A DNA stretch of 64,000 bases from Cupriavidus numazuensis (GTDB lineage Bacteria > Pseudomonadota > Gammaproteobacteria > Burkholderiales > Burkholderiaceae). The stretch's first letter is position 1; every line of letters begins with the position of its first letter. The notes under the pieces are model-generated. The model was not told the origin of the DNA. It was given only the letters and a program-made list of their open reading frames with translations, and searched no databases. This document shows positions 24,863-33,041 of the stretch, in pieces. Where the stretch lies: NCBI RefSeq assembly GCF_905397435.1, contig NZ_CAJPVI010000029.1:1-64000 (forward strand), given 5' to 3'. A program made the position numbers and the translations under genes.

Positions 24863-26047
24863 TCAAACCACCCCTGCCTGGCGCAGCGCCAGGATCTGCG
24901 CGCGGTCGTAGCCGACCTCGGCCAGCACTTCATCGGTGTGCTCGCCGATGGTTGGTGGCCGACGCTCCACTTCAGGCGGCGTACGCGACAGCACGGCCGG
25001 GGGCGCGACGATGGGTGCCTTGCGAGGCAAGCCCGGATAGTCGGTCCATACATAGGCGCCCGACGCCTGTATCGACGGATCATCGAGCGCCTCGCGCGGC
25101 GAGTAGACCGGTGCGGCCGGAATCCTGGCCTGCTCAAGTTGCGACAGCGCATCGGCCCGGGTGCGGGTGGCACACCACTCCCCCATCAGCGCGCTCAGGT
25201 ATTCGCCGTGGCTGCCGCGGCTCAAATCGTCGTGGAAGCGCGGATCGTCGGCCAGATCCGGCTTTCCTACCAGCGCACACCAGCGCCGGAACAAGGGCTG
25301 GCCGATCGCCTGCGCGATGATCCAGCCGTCTGAGGTACGGAAGATGTCCGATGGCCCGTACGACGGGCTGCGGTTGCCGGTTGCCTGGCGGTTGATCGCC
25401 AGCGTGGCTTCCTCGATCAGTGCGCCGCTCGACAGGTTCAGCGCCGTGCGCAACAGCGACGCTTCGACGCACTGGCCACGACCACTCACGCGCCGCTCGT
25501 ACAGCGCCATGACTGTTCCCAGCGCACATGAGAGCGCGGTGGAGAAGTCCACCACCGGCACCATCGCCTTGGTGGGACTGTCTGGCGTGCCCGACATGTA
25601 CACCGCCCCGCTCAGCGCTTGCCCGACACCATCGAAGCCGACGCGGTGACCGGCGCCTTCATGCGAGCCGAACGCCGTCGATGCGGTGAGGATGATGTCC
25701 GGCTTGATCGCGCACAGCGTCTCATAGTCGAGCCCCAGGCTCTTGAGGCTTCGGGGCGGCATGTTGGCGACCACCACGTCGGCGGTTTCCACCAGCCGGC
25801 GCACCACATCGCGGCCTTCCGCGCTGTCGATGTCGAGCGTGATGGAGCGCTTGTTGCGATTTACCTGGAGGAACAGCGCGCCCTCGCCAGAATCCGTCAC
25901 CGGCACGATGAACCGGTCTTCGCTGCCGCCAACGCGATCGATGCGGATGACATCGGCGCCGTAATCCGCCAGCAATGCCGCGCAGAAGGGGCCGGCGATG
26001 AAGCGTCCGAAATCCAGGACGCGGATACCTTCAAGAACCTTCGACAT
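24863..26047 (-). CDS. CaiB/BaiF-type (family III) CoA-transferase
   Basis: A family III CoA-transferase of about 394 residues. The N-terminal GIRVLDFGRFIAGPFCA, NRNKRSITLD and the catalytic-aspartate segment VPVVDFSTALSCA are diagnostic. Family members move CoA between carboxylic acids. The frame extends upstream to 27538 without a stop, overlapping the porin gene; the real start is the ATG at 26047, or 26062 with five more residues. It is divergent from the porin at 26405 across about 350 bp and followed by the aldehyde dehydrogenase. Confidence 0.92.
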   Translation of the reverse strand: MSKVLEGIRVLDFGRFIAGPFCAALLADYGADVIRIDRVGGSEDRFIVPVTDSGEGALFLQVNRNKRSITLDIDSAEGRDVVRRLVETADVVVANMPPRSLKSLGLDYETLCAIKPDIILTASTAFGSHEGAGHRVGFDGVGQALSGAVYMSGTPDSPTKAMVPVVDFSTALSCALGTVMALYERRVSGRGQCVEASLLRTALNLSSGALIEEATLAINRQATGNRSPSYGPSDIFRTSDGWIIAQAIGQPLFRRWCALVGKPDLADDPRFHDDLSRGSHGEYLSALMGEWCATRTRADALSQLEQARIPAAPVYSPREALDDPSIQASGAYVWTDYPGLPRKAPIVAPPAVLSRTPPEVERRPPTIGEHTDEVLAEVGYDRAQILALRQAGVV

Positions 26048-26062
26048 CTTGTTCCATTCCAT

Positions 26063-26404
26063 GCGTGATCGACCTGCTCCCGGTACCTCGCTGGGAATGC
26101 GGTCTTTGCGCAGATCGTGAACGGCACGCCAGCCCGCGTCAACGTAATGCCAGCCAACGTTCCGTGCTTCGATACAGACGCAATGCAATGTGCAGTCCCA
26201 TCGGTTCTGGCGCGCTGAGCATCCATCCGAACCGCTGTACGGAACACATGCGCGGTCTCCGTTGACGGCCATTGCATCGGCAATCCAGCATCCGCCGTGC
26301 ACGCGCGTCGGAATGCGAATGCGCCTGACAAATCGTGAAACACGAACCTCGACCATCAAGACGCTGGCGAGGCAACTATCCCAATGACAAGCAGGAGGAG
26401 ACAC
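26063..26404. other. Divergent intergenic region, CoA-transferase/porin
   Basis: About 340 bp with no gene supported on either strand. It must hold promoters in both directions. No clear -10/-35 pair or operator stands out, apart from the AGGAGGAGAC ribosome-binding site of the porin at its right end. Confidence 0.5.
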
Positions 26405-27547
26405 ATGAAGTTGACCAACAAGGGCTGCAATCGCATGAAATGGCTTGCCGCAGTTCCGGCCCTGCTGGTTGGTGGCCTGAGCCAGGCCCAGACCAGTGTC
26501 ACCGTGTACGGCGTCATCGACACGAACATCGAGTACGTGAACAATATGTCTGCGGTCGTGCCCAGCGCGGCGAACGGCTTCGCCGTCGGTCCGGGCAAGA
26601 ACGTGGTGCGCATGTTGAGCGGTGGCTTGTCCGGCTCGCGTTGGGGCTTGCGCGGCACGGAAGACCTTGGCGGCGGCCTGAAAGCCGTATTCGCGCTGGA
26701 AAGCGGGTTCGGCTCCGACGATGGCAAGATGCAGCAAGGCGGCCGTCTGTTCGGTCGCCAGGCCTTTGTGGGACTGGACCACGCCAGCTTCGGCAAGGTG
26801 ACATTCGGGCGCCAGTACACCAGCCTGTTTGACGGCCTGACGAACTTCTCGCCCACCGGCTTCTCGCTGCAGTACGAACCGCTCATCCTGGAAACCGGCG
26901 TGAACTTCCGCTCCGACAACGTAGCGAAGTACACCGGCCAGTTCGGCCCGGTTACCGCCATTGCGCACTGGACCTTCGGCAATGGCGCAGCCGGCGCCGG
27001 CGAAGTACCTGGCCAGTTCCGCCGGGACAGCGGCTATGGCGCCTCGCTGGCGTACCTCGGCGGTCCGTTCGGCGTGTCGGTCAACTACGACCAGTACAAC
27101 CCGACGCTCACCGCGGCCGGTGGCACGGGTACGGTCAAGAAGGCAGCGGTGGCCGCGAGCTACGCACTGGGTGGTGTCGGGAAGATCGTTGGCGGCTACC
27201 GCTGGGGCCGAAGCACCAGCGCGACCGACGCGACCATCCTGCGCGACAACTTCTACTGGATCGGCGGCAACTACCAGGCCACATCGGCGCTGCTGTTGAC
27301 GCTCGCGTACTACTATGACGACGCCAAGGAGTTCCTCGGCAACAACATCAAGAACCCGTGGCAGGTTTCGTTCATTGCCGACTACAGCCTGTCGAAGCGC
27401 ACCGACCTGTACCTGACCACTGCCTATTCGAAGAATGCCGGGTTGAACTTCGACTCGTCGGCCATCAGCTTCGCCAACGGCTACTTCCTGGGCAGCGACA
27501 AGAACAATATGTTCGGTGTGGCGCTGGGCATCCGGCACAAGTTCTGA
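26405..27547 (+). CDS. Outer-membrane porin (Porin_4 / OmpC-like of betaproteobacteria)
   Basis: A 380-residue trimeric general porin. A signal peptide ends near SQAQT and the mature protein begins SVTVYGVIDTNIEYV. The hallmark SRWGLRGTEDLGGGLKAVFALESGF, split over positions about 75-100, is present, as are GRQAFVGL and the C-terminal phenylalanine (GIRHKF) needed for outer-membrane assembly. The ATG at 26405 follows AGGAGGAGACAC. It probably admits the carboxylates used by adjacent genes and is followed by the paired repeat structure at 27567-27814. Confidence 0.94.
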   Translation: MKLTNKGCNRMKWLAAVPALLVGGLSQAQTSVTVYGVIDTNIEYVNNMSAVVPSAANGFAVGPGKNVVRMLSGGLSGSRWGLRGTEDLGGGLKAVFALESGFGSDDGKMQQGGRLFGRQAFVGLDHASFGKVTFGRQYTSLFDGLTNFSPTGFSLQYEPLILETGVNFRSDNVAKYTGQFGPVTAIAHWTFGNGAAGAGEVPGQFRRDSGYGASLAYLGGPFGVSVNYDQYNPTLTAAGGTGTVKKAAVAASYALGGVGKIVGGYRWGRSTSATDATILRDNFYWIGGNYQATSALLLTLAYYYDDAKEFLGNNIKNPWQVSFIADYSLSKRTDLYLTTAYSKNAGLNFDSSAISFANGYFLGSDKNNMFGVALGIRHKF

Positions 27548-27566
27548 GAAGCGAGATGCGAAAGTA

Positions 27567-27814
27567 GAAGTCGGCGCTTGGCGCCGACTTCAGATTGCTG
27601 ACAAAGCTGGCGCACCAGATTGTTCGCTCCCCTCTCCCGCTTGCGGGAGAGGGGTTGGGGGGAGAGGGCAGGCGCATGGCAAGCACCATGACGCCTCACT
27701 TCGTGGCAACTCCTGCCCTCTCCCCCGCCCCTCTCCCATAAATGCGAGAGGGGAGACAACATTCGCTCCTTCTGACTCTGTCAGCAACCTCAAGTCGGCG
27801 CTTGGCGCCGACTT
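27567..27814. repeat. Two-armed inverted repeat (BIME-like) between porin and CitE-like gene
   Basis: Two related arms of about 100 bp face each other. Each has a hairpin AAGTCGGCGC/GCGCCGACTT (27568-27590 and 27792-27814) and then a GATTGCTGACA-like or GGTTGCTGACA-like stretch. Next comes a CCCCTCTC/GAGAGGGG hairpin (27629-27654 and 27728-27753) and finally GGGGGAGAGGGCAGG, ending at 27672 in the left arm. In the right arm the mirrored CCTGCCCTCTCCC begins at 27712. The whole could form a cruciform or act as a bidirectional terminator between two convergent genes. The arm identity is read directly; mobility and copy number elsewhere are inference. Confidence 0.75.
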
Positions 27815-27866
27815 TCGGCTCGGTCGAGCGGCTGCAAGGCGCCGCACCGATATCTGCATGGCCCGA

Positions 27867-28760
27867 TCAGTCCTCGCCTTCCACCTGGCAAAGAATCCGA
27901 TGCGCCAGTCGCAAGTGGGGACGGTCGATCATGGTCTTGCCCAGCTTCACCACGCCCGAGGCGCCTACCTTTGAAAATGCCTCGACCACCTCTCTTGCCC
28001 AGCGAATCTCTTCCATCTGCGGCATGAAGGCTTGGTTGATGGCTTCGATATGGGAGGGATGGGCAGCAGCCTTGGCAGTAAAGCCGTCGCGCTTTGCCTG
28101 CGCCGCCTCGTGGCCGATCTCGGCGTCGTCGGACAGATTCGTGCTGACCGCGTCGATGGCGTCGATACCAGCTTGCGCGGCTGCCATCAGGCACATCGTA
28201 CGTGCCACGGAAAACGGCGCGGTGAGTTCCCGTCCCTGGTGCGACGAGCGAGCCCCGAGGTCGGCCGCGAGATCGTCCACGCCCCACATCAAGGCGCGCA
28301 GACGCATCGGGGCATTTCGATAGGAAGACAGGCCGAACACCCCTTCCGACGACTCGGTGGCCATGGCAACAATGCCAGTCTCCCACGCGCTGTCGAGCAA
28401 CACACACTCGAGCGCCGCCAGGAAATCGCACAGGCGATGAACATCGGCCACGCCCCTGCACTTTGGAAGCACGATGGCATCGGGCCGGTGCGGCACCACA
28501 GCGGCCAGGTCCTGAAGAATATGTCCCGACGCCAGGCCGTTGACTCGCACCATCACCGCTGCGTCCATGCCTTGACGGTTCTCCCCAAGAAAAGCCGCCA
28601 GCTTGCGGCGAGCCTCTTCCTTGCCATGCTCGGGAACAGCATCTTCAAGGTCAAAGACCAGCGCATCGGCTCCCGTCTTAAGTGACGCCGCGAGTTTCCT
28701 GTCGCTGTCCGCGGGAACGAATAGCAGGGAACGTAGACGTTGTGACATGTTGGCGTGCAT
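27867..28760 (-). CDS. HpcH/HpaI/CitE-family CoA-ester lyase
   Basis: A 297-residue CitE-like TIM-barrel lyase. LLFVPADSDRKL opens the protein, VFDLEDAVPEHGKEEAR holds a metal-binding Glu/Asp, and LRALMWGVDDLAADLG follows. Free-standing CitE-like proteins cleave malyl-, citramalyl- or beta-methylmalyl-CoA. The ATG at 28760 follows CAGGAGC; the frame is open further to 28892 without a better start. A 372-bp gap separates it from the upstream porin gene, so it may have its own promoter. With the CoA-transferase and HMG-CoA-lyase-like genes upstream, it suggests a CoA-dependent diacid pathway. Confidence 0.9.
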   Translation of the reverse strand: MHANMSQRLRSLLFVPADSDRKLAASLKTGADALVFDLEDAVPEHGKEEARRKLAAFLGENRQGMDAAVMVRVNGLASGHILQDLAAVVPHRPDAIVLPKCRGVADVHRLCDFLAALECVLLDSAWETGIVAMATESSEGVFGLSSYRNAPMRLRALMWGVDDLAADLGARSSHQGRELTAPFSVARTMCLMAAAQAGIDAIDAVSTNLSDDAEIGHEAAQAKRDGFTAKAAAHPSHIEAINQAFMPQMEEIRWAREVVEAFSKVGASGVVKLGKTMIDRPHLRLAHRILCQVEGED

Positions 28761-29132
28761 GGTCGCTTGCTCCTGGGAAATTGCTGCAGCTATCGCTGAG
28801 CCGGGGCACGTGACGAATAGCGTGCTGTGTCCCACGATGCCAGCAATCTCCGCGCACGACAAACTGCCATTCCCGAAAGGGCCATTCGCCAAATACGAAC
28901 GGCTTGCCCTGCCGGGCGCAAGGCGGCGATGGAGGTGTACCGTCCGCCAGATTCAGAACTGGATTCAAGGGACATGTCCTCGATGGATACGGTGCGGCCG
29001 GAGAGGCGCTGGATGGGCATGGGAGGAAAGGACAACATCGCTGAGATTCCTGGCATCACGATGTGAAGGACGCTGCCTGCCCCGTCTCCGCCCTGCGGCA
29101 TGGGCAAAGAACGGGACAGAAGAGCCGCTTCT
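28761..29132. other. 372-bp region upstream of the CitE-like gene
   Basis: No gene is supported. Short frames on both strands (for example 28827-29066 plus) have no recognisable motif. The only clear element is the CAGGAGC ribosome-binding site of the downstream minus-strand gene. Confidence 0.45.
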
Positions 29133-30194
29133 TCAGAAGATATGCTTGATGCCTGCCACGACACCCGTTTGGTTGACACCGGAGGCGACCGTTCCTCCGT
29201 TCACCACCCCAAGGCGCGACGCGCCCTTGTTGTCCATGAAGGAAGCGTTCAGATAGAGATCCGTGCGCTTGGACAGGCTGTAAGCTGCGGCCAGGGCATA
29301 GCTCATCGCATCATTCGGAGAATCGCGTACATCGGTGCGATATACACCGGCACGCAGCACAAAGGCCTGCGTGAAGTTGTAGGAGCCGCCGAGCCAGTAC
29401 AGGTGCGCGCGCAGCGACGGCGCGGTGATGGTGCCCTGGAGGAACCGGTATCCGACCGTGGCTGTGAACGGGCCGGAGGTCCACAACAGGCCTGTCGCGT
29501 AGCGTCGCTCGATATTGGGCGCGCTGGCGGCAGTGGTGCCACGGCGCTGATCGTAGTCCAGCACCATGCCGAGATTGCCAACTGTGTAAGAGACTCCCGC
29601 TCCGATCTCCTGGCCAATGCGCGGATTGCCGGGAACCTCGCCGCCATTGGCAATCGTCGCGTCATAGCCGGCGCTGTACAGGCCGATGACGGTCAGGTTG
29701 CCAAAATTGCCGGTGTACTTGATCGCATTGTCCGCACGGTTCGCAAACTGGGCGTCCTGCGCGAGCAGGCCGTAGCTGGTATAGCGCACAGGATCGAACG
29801 GTACGAACATCTCGTACAACGTATTGATCTGCCGGCCAAGCGTCACCTGGCCCCACTTTCCCTGCAGACCCACGTAGGCCTGCCGCCCAAAAAGCCGGCC
29901 GCCCTGGCCAGAAGTCCCAGTATCGCTGTTGAAGCCACTTTCCAGCACGAATATCGCTGTCAGGCCGCCACCAAGATCCTCGCGCCCTCGCAAGCCCCAG
30001 CGCGAGCCCGTGACGTTACCGGACGACATACGATATTGAGCGCCCGACCCGTCGGAGCCCGCGTGGCTCAGGTATTCGATACCCGTGTCGACCAGTCCGT
30101 AGAGCGTCACCCCCGACGCCACCTGCGCGTACGCACCGCCCGACATCAGCACCGCGACGGCTGCCGCCATGGCGGCCACATATTTCAACTTCAT
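29133..30194 (-). CDS. Outer-membrane porin (Porin_4)
   Basis: A 353-residue porin with signal peptide MKLKYVAAM...AYAQ and mature start VASGVTLYGLVDTGIEYL. GSRWGLRGREDLGGGL, GGRLFGRQAYVGLQ and the terminal GIKHIF (C-terminal Phe) identify the betaproteobacterial porin family. The ATG at 30194 follows an AAGGAGGAGGA site; upstream in-frame starts were rejected. It lies 45 bp after the gamma-carbonic-anhydrase-like gene and is probably the outer-membrane channel of the Bug/CoA-transferase operon. Confidence 0.93.
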   Translation of the reverse strand: MKLKYVAAMAAAVAVLMSGGAYAQVASGVTLYGLVDTGIEYLSHAGSDGSGAQYRMSSGNVTGSRWGLRGREDLGGGLTAIFVLESGFNSDTGTSGQGGRLFGRQAYVGLQGKWGQVTLGRQINTLYEMFVPFDPVRYTSYGLLAQDAQFANRADNAIKYTGNFGNLTVIGLYSAGYDATIANGGEVPGNPRIGQEIGAGVSYTVGNLGMVLDYDQRRGTTAASAPNIERRYATGLLWTSGPFTATVGYRFLQGTITAPSLRAHLYWLGGSYNFTQAFVLRAGVYRTDVRDSPNDAMSYALAAAYSLSKRTDLYLNASFMDNKGASRLGVVNGGTVASGVNQTGVVAGIKHIF

Positions 30195-30239
30195 TCCTCC
30201 TCCTTGCGGTGCGCCCCTCCGGACGGCCACCTCGTTGTC

Positions 30240-30764
30240 TCAGCCAATTCTGGTCAGAGTCTTTTTGTAGAGTCCGGCTCGCCGGACGTAGTCCTCTGCA
30301 TTGGCGCGCAGATTGGCCACTTCCTCTTCCGTCAGCTCGCGCACAACCTTCGCCGGCGTGCCGATGATCAGCGAGCGCGGCGGGAAGACCTTCCCTTCGG
30401 TGACCAGCGCGCCGGCCCCCACCAGTGACTCCGCGCCAATCCTGGCCTTGTTCAGGATGACGGCCTGGATGCCAACCAGTGCGCCGTCGCCCACAGTGCA
30501 GCCATGCAGCATGGCCTGGTGGCCCACACTTACGCCCTTGCCGATATCGAGAGGAATGCCGGGGTCGGAGTGAAGCACAGCACCTTCCTGGATATTGCTG
30601 CCTTCGCCAACGCGGACAGGCTCGTTATCCGCGCGGATGACTACCCCGGGCCACACGCTGACGTCGGCAGCCAGTTCCGCACGACCAATGACGGTGGCCT
30701 CTGCGGCCACGAAAGCGGACTCGGCAACGGCAGGCGACAGTTCGCCCAGCTTGTACAGGGACAT
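30240..30764 (-). CDS. Gamma-carbonic-anhydrase/CaiE-YrdA-type left-handed beta-helix protein
   Basis: A 174-residue hexapeptide-repeat protein. The three metal-ligand histidines of the family are at His65 (LHSD), His82 (GHQ) and His87 (LHG). The helix turns VIGRAELAADVSVWPGVVIR are clear. Relatives include YrdA, PaaY (a thioesterase in phenylacetate breakdown) and CaiE. PaaY/CaiE-like proteins often accompany CoA-dependent pathways, and here the gene lies between a Bug receptor and a porin downstream of a CaiB-type CoA-transferase. A thioesterase or accessory role is therefore more likely than CO2 hydration; this is inference. Confidence 0.9.
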   Translation of the reverse strand: MSLYKLGELSPAVAESAFVAAEATVIGRAELAADVSVWPGVVIRADNEPVRVGEGSNIQEGAVLHSDPGIPLDIGKGVSVGHQAMLHGCTVGDGALVGIQAVILNKARIGAESLVGAGALVTEGKVFPPRSLIIGTPAKVVRELTEEEVANLRANAEDYVRRAGLYKKTLTRIG

Positions 30765-30796
30765 GGTTATATTCGCTAAGAATGAATGAGGACGGA

Positions 30797-31786
30797 TTAT
30801 TCGAGGCTCACATTTGCCTTCTTCACAAGCCCCGCGTAGCGGTCGGCCTCGGCGCGGAAGTACTTCGCCGCTTCCTCCGGCGTGCCCGGCTTCACGGTAG
30901 TCGCCTGCCGCTTCATCGCGTCGATCACTTCGGGACTCGTGAAAGCGATGGCGAACGCATCGTGCACGCGCTTGACGTCGGCCGGCTTCATGCCGGCGGG
31001 GCCAATCAACGCGAACCAGCCTTCAACGTTGTAGCGCGGCAGGCCCTGCTCTGCGATGGTCGGAATATCAGGCGCGGCGGGCGAGCGGGCGTCGCCGCAC
31101 AGGCCGATGGCGCGCAACTGTCCCGACTTCAGGTACGGCAGCGCTGCATTCAGCGCGACCACTCCCAAGTCGACCTGGCCGCCGAGCAGGTCGGTAATCA
31201 TCGGGCCGGTGCCTTTGTACGGCACGTGGTGCGCCTTGACGCCCGCCTCGCTCAGGAACATCTCTCCGGCGAGATGGATGATGGTGCCGTTGCCCGACGA
31301 CGCCAAGTTGTAGGCGTCGGGCTTGGCTTTCATCAGCGCCACGAGCTCCTTGACGTTCTTCGCCAGCACCTTCGGGCTGACTACCAGCACCAGCGGCGTG
31401 GCGCCAATGACGCTGATGGGCGTGACGTCCTTGATGGCGTCGAACGGCATCGACTTGAAGACACTCGGGTTGATCACGTGGTTATTGGACACGAGCCCGA
31501 GCGTAGTGCCATCGGGCGCGGCCTTGACCACTGCTGCGGCGCCGGTGATGCCACCCGCACCGGGCAGGTTCTCGATCACAACGGGCTGGCCGAGCGCCTT
31601 GCCGAGCGCGGGGCCGGCGGCACGTGCAATGGTATCCACGCCGGAGCCTGCGCTGATCGGTAGTATCAGCCGTACCGGCTTGGCGCTCTGGGCGACGGCG
31701 GGCATGCCGCTGAGGCTCGCCGTTGCGGTGGCCGCGATGATGAGCCGCAGAACGGCACGCCGGACGGGGTGAGGGGTGCTGTACAT
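30797..31786 (-). CDS. Bug-family tripartite tricarboxylate transporter receptor
   Basis: A 329-residue periplasmic receptor. A signal peptide covers residues 1 to about 32 (VRRAVLRLIIAATATASLSG, ending PAVAQSA), and the mature start KPVRLILPISAGSGVD and ENLPGAGGITGAAAV are family landmarks. The ATG at 31786 follows AAGGAGACAAGG. It is the third orphan Bug protein in the window and is embedded in the CoA-transferase/HMG-CoA-lyase operon, so its ligand is probably the acid activated there. Confidence 0.92.
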   Translation of the reverse strand: MYSTPHPVRRAVLRLIIAATATASLSGMPAVAQSAKPVRLILPISAGSGVDTIARAAGPALGKALGQPVVIENLPGAGGITGAAAVVKAAPDGTTLGLVSNNHVINPSVFKSMPFDAIKDVTPISVIGATPLVLVVSPKVLAKNVKELVALMKAKPDAYNLASSGNGTIIHLAGEMFLSEAGVKAHHVPYKGTGPMITDLLGGQVDLGVVALNAALPYLKSGQLRAIGLCGDARSPAAPDIPTIAEQGLPRYNVEGWFALIGPAGMKPADVKRVHDAFAIAFTSPEVIDAMKRQATTVKPGTPEEAAKYFRAEADRYAGLVKKANVSLE

Positions 31787-31841
31787 CCTTGTCTCCTTCT
31801 TGCTGTCTGTCGTTATATGTCTGCTATGCAATGTCCGGTTG

Positions 31842-33041
31842 TCAGTTCCGGTGCGCTGCCGGCCGCATGGCGCCCAGGATCTCGGCGTTGTGCTCGCCGG
31901 GCTTCGGCAGCGGCCGTCGCACGCCAGGGCGCCGGCCGCCCATCGTCAGCGGCAGCAGTACGGTCGGCGCGAGCGAGCCGTCGTCCACCTGCATCGGCAC
32001 CAGACCGCCGCTCGCCTGCAAGTGCGGATCGTCGAGCAGTTGATCGGGTCGCACGATGGGCGCGTAGGGAATTCCGGCAGCCTCGAGCCTGGCTGACAGC
32101 GCCGCAACGTCGTGGTGCAGCAGAATCGCGCCCAGTTCCTCCAGCAGCGTCGGGCGCACGGCGACGCGAGAGGCGTTGTCCGCGTACTCGGGCCGGGCCG
32201 CCATGGCGGGGTGGCCGAGGACATGGCACAGCGTGACGAACTGCTTGTCGCTTACCGCACCAATGAACAACTGCTCGCCCGCGGCCAGCGTGAATACGTC
32301 GTAAACGCTCCACGCCGACACGCGCGACGGCATGGGCGGTGGCACCTCGCCCGTCATGTCGAATTGCTGCATGTGCTGCGAGGAGAGGAATACGCAGTTC
32401 TCGAACAACGCGCTCTGGATCTCCTGGCCCTTGCCCGTGGCGTCGCGCTCGCGCAGTGCGGCCAGCACGCCGATGGCGCCGAACATGCCGCCCATGATGT
32501 CGTTGACCGACGTACCGGCGCGCAGCGGCCGTCCCTTCGGGCCGGTCATGTACGACAGGCCGCCCATCATCTGCACGACCTCGTCGAGCGCGAGGCGCTT
32601 CTCGTAGGGGCCGGGGAGGAAGCCCTTGTGCGAGACGTAGATCAGATGCGGGTACTTTGCAGACAGCGTTTCGTAGTCGAGGCCCAGCTTCTGCATCAAG
32701 CCGGGACGGAAGTTCTCCAGCAGCACGTCGCACTGGCCAGCAAGTTCCGCGGCGGCCGCGCGGCCGTCTTCGGTGGTGATGTCGAGCACCACGCTTTTCT
32801 TGTTGCGGTTGAAGGCGCGGAAGAAGCCGATGCCAAGGCCGGGAAGATTGCGCGTCTTGTCGCCGCCCGGCGGCTCGACTTTGATGACTTCGGCGCCGAG
32901 GTCGGCCAGGATCATGCCGCACGTCGGACCCATGACCATGTGCGTGAATTCGACCACGCGTATGCCGGAAAGCGGCAAGTGCTGGCTGTCGGGTTGAGCG
33001 GCGGGGTTCAGGGGGTCGTGCATGGTGTCGTTCTCTTTCAT
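31842..33041 (-). CDS. CaiB/BaiF-type (family III) CoA-transferase
   Basis: A 399-residue family III CoA-transferase. The opening GIRVVEFTHMVMGPTCGMILADLGAEVIKVEPP is typical (about residues 26-58), NRNKKSVVLD follows, and the catalytic aspartate lies in SVNDIMGGMFG. The ATG at 33041 immediately follows the TGA of the HMG-CoA-lyase-like gene, indicating tight coupling; ATG 33023 is an alternative. A CoA-transferase plus HMG-CoA-lyase pair is known for activation and cleavage of C5-C6 branched dicarboxylates such as citramalate, itaconate-derived acids or 3-hydroxy-3-methylglutarate. Confidence 0.92.
   Translation of the reverse strand: MKENDTMHDPLNPAAQPDSQHLPLSGIRVVEFTHMVMGPTCGMILADLGAEVIKVEPPGGDKTRNLPGLGIGFFRAFNRNKKSVVLDITTEDGRAAAAELAGQCDVLLENFRPGLMQKLGLDYETLSAKYPHLIYVSHKGFLPGPYEKRLALDEVVQMMGGLSYMTGPKGRPLRAGTSVNDIMGGMFGAIGVLAALRERDATGKGQEIQSALFENCVFLSSQHMQQFDMTGEVPPPMPSRVSAWSVYDVFTLAAGEQLFIGAVSDKQFVTLCHVLGHPAMAARPEYADNASRVAVRPTLLEELGAILLHHDVAALSARLEAAGIPYAPIVRPDQLLDDPHLQASGGLVPMQVDDGSLAPTVLLPLTMGGRRPGVRRPLPKPGEHNAEILGAMRPAAHRN

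Noticed and set aside
26063..27538. Upstream extension of the CoA-transferase frame
   Set aside because: It runs antisense through a well-supported porin gene and adds sequence not found in the CaiB family.
27600..27770. Possible CRISPR or tandem repeat
   Set aside because: Only two mirrored arms are present, with no regularly spaced direct repeats.
28827..29066. Short plus-strand frame between CitE-like and porin genes
   Set aside because: There is no ribosome-binding site at its start and no motif; its composition resembles random high-GC sequence.
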